In this document: piece after piece, positions 62,070 through 64,000 of the stretch | How the letters are laid out: each line of letters opens with the position of its first letter | How positions within the stretch are numbered: the stretch's first letter is position 1 | Assembly: GCA_035765535.1 (NCBI GenBank) | Contig: DASTXE010000004.1 | Location: 253,137 to 317,136, forward strand | Length of the DNA stretch: 64,000 nucleotides | Origin: Rickettsiales bacterium | GTDB taxonomy: Bacteria > Pseudomonadota > Alphaproteobacteria > Rickettsiales > JABCZZ01 | Direction: 5' to 3' | Notes under the pieces: model-generated | Told to the model about the DNA's origin: nothing | The model's input: only the letters and a program-made list of their open reading frames with translations | Database searches by the model: none | Translations under genes and position numbers: made by a program

Positions 62070-62986
62070 TGGATACTTCCCCCACCCTTTGGCTTGGTTT
62101 CTTCGCAATCATCGTGCTGCTGCTCGCATTCGATCTCGGGCTGCTGCACAAGAAAGACAGTGAAATCAATGTAAAGCAAAGCCTGAAGCTGAGCCTGGGC
62201 TACTTTATCATCTCCCTGTGTTTCGGCCTGTTCGTCACGCTGCATATCGGCCAGGATGATGGCTCCGACTTCTTCACTGGTTACTTCATCGAAAAAAGCC
62301 TGTCGCTGGATAATATCTTTATTATCGCTATGGTTTTCGAACATTTTGCCATTCCGCAGCGCTTTCAGCATCGCGTATTGTTCTGGGGTATCCTGGGCGC
62401 AGTGATCATGCGCGGCCTGTTGATTCTGGGCGGTGTGGAGTTAGTGCATCTGTTCCACCCCATCCTCTATTTATTTGGCGCGTTCCTGCTGTTTTCCGGC
62501 TTAAGAATGCTGTTCATGAAGGAAAGTGAGCAGAAGACCGTGGAGGAAAGCAAGCTGCTGATCCTGATTAAGCGCTTTATTCCTGTAAGCGATGAGCTCC
62601 ACGGCAACAAATTTCTGATAAAACAGAACCGCAAATGGATCGCTACGCCGCTGCTGATGACGCTGGTATTTATCGAGCTGGCGGATGTTATTTTTGCTGT
62701 CGACAGCGTTCCTGCCGTACTTGCCGTCACGACCGATACCTTCATCGTCTATACGAGCAATATCTTCGCCGTGCTGGGCCTGCGCGCACTCTATTTCGCG
62801 CTCGCCGCTGTGCTGCATCGCTTTGAGTATCTGAAATACTCCCTGGCACTCGTGCTGATGTTCATCGGCAGCAAGATCTTCCTGCACCCGATCTATCCGA
62901 TCTCCTCACCCGTTTCGCTGAGCGTCACGCTCGCGTTGCTCGTGGGCGGCGTGGTACTATCGCTACACAAGACGAAGCATAAATAA
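62069..62986 (+). CDS. TerC/Alx family membrane protein
   Basis: 305-residue integral membrane protein of the TerC family, which is linked to manganese export and metal-loading of exported proteins. Seen: about eight membrane segments, AFDLGLLHKKDSEINVKQSL, the acidic FIEKSLSLDNIFIIAMVF motif, LLILGGVELVH, and the second conserved acidic motif FIELADVIFAVDSVPAVLAVT. GGATACTT follows the ATG that overlaps the polA stop, so it is coupled to polA. Confidence 0.93.
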   Translation: MDTSPTLWLGFFAIIVLLLAFDLGLLHKKDSEINVKQSLKLSLGYFIISLCFGLFVTLHIGQDDGSDFFTGYFIEKSLSLDNIFIIAMVFEHFAIPQRFQHRVLFWGILGAVIMRGLLILGGVELVHLFHPILYLFGAFLLFSGLRMLFMKESEQKTVEESKLLILIKRFIPVSDELHGNKFLIKQNRKWIATPLLMTLVFIELADVIFAVDSVPAVLAVTTDTFIVYTSNIFAVLGLRALYFALAAVLHRFEYLKYSLALVLMFIGSKIFLHPIYPISSPVSLSVTLALLVGGVVLSLHKTKHK

Positions 62987-62997
62987 GCTTTAGATTA

Positions 62998-63672
62998 TTA
63001 GTGGCCCTTGCCGTTTCCGCCGCCGCGGTTGACGAAGGCCATCGTGGCAAGATAGGCCACGAAGCTTGGGGTGGTGACATAGGTAGCGGTTCTGGACACA
63101 TCCTTGGCGTGGTCGCGTTTCATTCCGCACTTCTCAAGAATATTGGCTACGCCGTCTTTAACATTTTCCGCGATAGGCGAAAGCAAAGTCATGAATGCGC
63201 CGATCGTGAGCGCATGGGCGCCTACGTCAATGGCAACGTTCGCATAAGGATTGACCTTCGTGCCCAGCACTTTGTTCAGCACCATTTGGGAGCCTAGTGC
63301 CGTGCTGCCTTCTGCCGCAAACCCTATGCTCGTCTTGGTAAGAATATCTGCAATCTTGTAGGAACGCTCGCGCTTGGATAATTCCTTATAAGGCTTCTGG
63401 GGTAGATCCGGATCATTTTTCTGCAGATGCGAAAAGTCATGCTGCTGATGGACATCGTAGGCCTTGAATACATGGCCGCCTATTTTCTCAAACAATTGCA
63501 GATGCGGCTCAATAATGCACTCTGCGACGAACTTGCGGAATCCTTTTTCCTCCGAAGGCAGCAATTTATCGGCGAGCGTCACCGCTCCCAGCGAAACGAG
63601 GGGTCCAGCAGCCAGTTCCGAAATCGAAACGTTGAGGGATTCTTTTCCCTTGAACTCTGGTCTTATGTCCAT
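62998..63672 (-). CDS. hypothetical protein
   Basis: 224 residues, not recognised. It is a mostly helical protein with two or three moderately hydrophobic stretches ([53 protein letters not shown]) and a charged middle with [20 protein letters not shown]. The C-terminus is Gly/Asn-rich ([10 protein letters not shown]). There is no signal peptide. It may be membrane associated. It converges with the TerC-like gene (11 bp between stops) and is divergent from engB. Confidence 0.55.
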   Translation of the reverse strand: MDIRPEFKGKESLNVSISELAAGPLVSLGAVTLADKLLPSEEKGFRKFVAECIIEPHLQLFEKIGGHVFKAYDVHQQHDFSHLQKNDPDLPQKPYKELSKRERSYKIADILTKTSIGFAAEGSTALGSQMVLNKVLGTKVNPYANVAIDVGAHALTIGAFMTLLSPIAENVKDGVANILEKCGMKRDHAKDVSRTATYVTTPSFVAYLATMAFVNRGGGNGKGH

Positions 63673-63769
63673 AATCTCCTTTTCGCGCCAGATTCTGGTT
63701 TACGCACGTCTGCCAGATTATATACTAACATCTTTCATTCCGCTTATTTATGAATATTCTATTACAAAT

Positions 63770-64000
63770 ATGAGTCTTTTCCTTAAGAAATGCGAGTTCG
63801 TCATGGGTGGGGCGGATCTTGAATCCCTGCCGGCAACCACCTGGCCGGAGATCGCGTTCGCAGGCCGCTCCAATGTCGGCAAATCCAGTATTGTCAATGC
63901 CTTGACCGGAAGGAAAACGCTTGTCAAAGTCTCCAATACGCCCGGCCGCACGCAGCAGATCAATTTTTTCCTGCTGGCCGAAGCGCTTATGCTTGTGGAC
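63770..64000 (+). CDS. engB: ribosome biogenesis GTP-binding protein EngB/YsxC (partial)
   Basis: The first 77 codons of the EngB (YihA/YsxC) GTPase, involved in late 50S subunit assembly; the rest lies outside the window. Seen: [20 protein letters not shown] (G1, Walker A GRSNVGKS near residue 32), the Switch [13 protein letters not shown], and the beginning of G3 (LVD). The ATG at 63770 gives [11 protein letters not shown], a usual start. There is no good Shine-Dalgarno in the AT-rich leader. Confidence 0.95.
   Translation, partial: MSLFLKKCEFVMGGADLESLPATTWPEIAFAGRSNVGKSSIVNALTGRKTLVKVSNTPGRTQQINFFLLAEALMLVD

Overview
The window looks like chromosomal DNA of an alphaproteobacterium of moderate GC content; I cannot name the order. 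The support is the gene order miaB-phoH-ybeY-corC, a HemB with Asp in place of the zinc-binding Cys residues, a dnaK promoter of the alphaproteobacterial RpoH type (CTTG-N17-CCTATAT), and TadB/TadC. No rRNA, tRNA, CRISPR array, integrase or transposase was found. Most of the window is housekeeping: uvrB and uvrA, polA, a photolyase and an AlkA-type glycosylase (DNA repair); glmS, mreC, lptG, an M23 peptidase and an MlaEF pair (envelope); dnaK-dnaJ, ffh, obgE, miaB, ybeY and engB (protein and RNA quality, ribosome, secretion); lpdA, hemB, nadK, aroQ and an adenosine/sugar kinase (metabolism).

Layout: 1-1760 uvrB (cut by the window edge). 1761-3980 an accessory island: one small reverse gene, then three forward small-protein cassettes, each closed by the same pair of hairpins. 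3981-6923 tadC, tadB and a cNMP-binding/FHA protein. 7145-12456 glmS, a GT-C-like membrane protein, mlaF, mlaE. 12693-16448 corC, ybeY, phoH, miaB. 16663-19147 obgE between two paralogous GNAT genes. 19428-23641 lpdA and an orphan kdpD. 23846-29320 small genes, mreC, dnaK, dnaJ and a Cys-rich exported protein. 29358-34553 a glycosyltransferase, alkA, a PfkB kinase, and a reverse run of an unknown gene, aroQ, an EF-hand lipoprotein and a Metal_resist-like protein. 34869-38548 an exported protein, ffh, then a GC-rich gene lying between the ffh 3' end and a decayed second copy of that 3' end, then a protein made of two internal repeats. 38621-43576 an unknown helical protein, cdh, uvrA. 43819-50143 a GH5 glycosidase overlapping a prepilin-like gene, lptG, phrB, an esterase, hemB. 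50145-56635 a HAD protein, nadK, a lipoprotein and a type IV pilus/type II secretion-like block (F, L/MN, O, P-like). 56672-64000 an ABC ATPase, an M23 peptidase, polA, a TerC-like protein, an unknown protein and the start of engB.

Between genes lie several interspersed repeat families: family A (six copies, about 80 bp), families B and C (two copies each, sharing a GGAGGAGCGAAGCGACGAC-like head) and one about 70 bp palindromic element. Most sit just downstream of stop codons, and several contain terminator-like hairpins. The two places least like an ordinary chromosome are the hairpin-punctuated cassette array at 2595-3761 and the ffh 3'-end duplication at 36709-37984; both carry visibly GC-rich small genes with strong Shine-Dalgarno sequences and their own hairpins.
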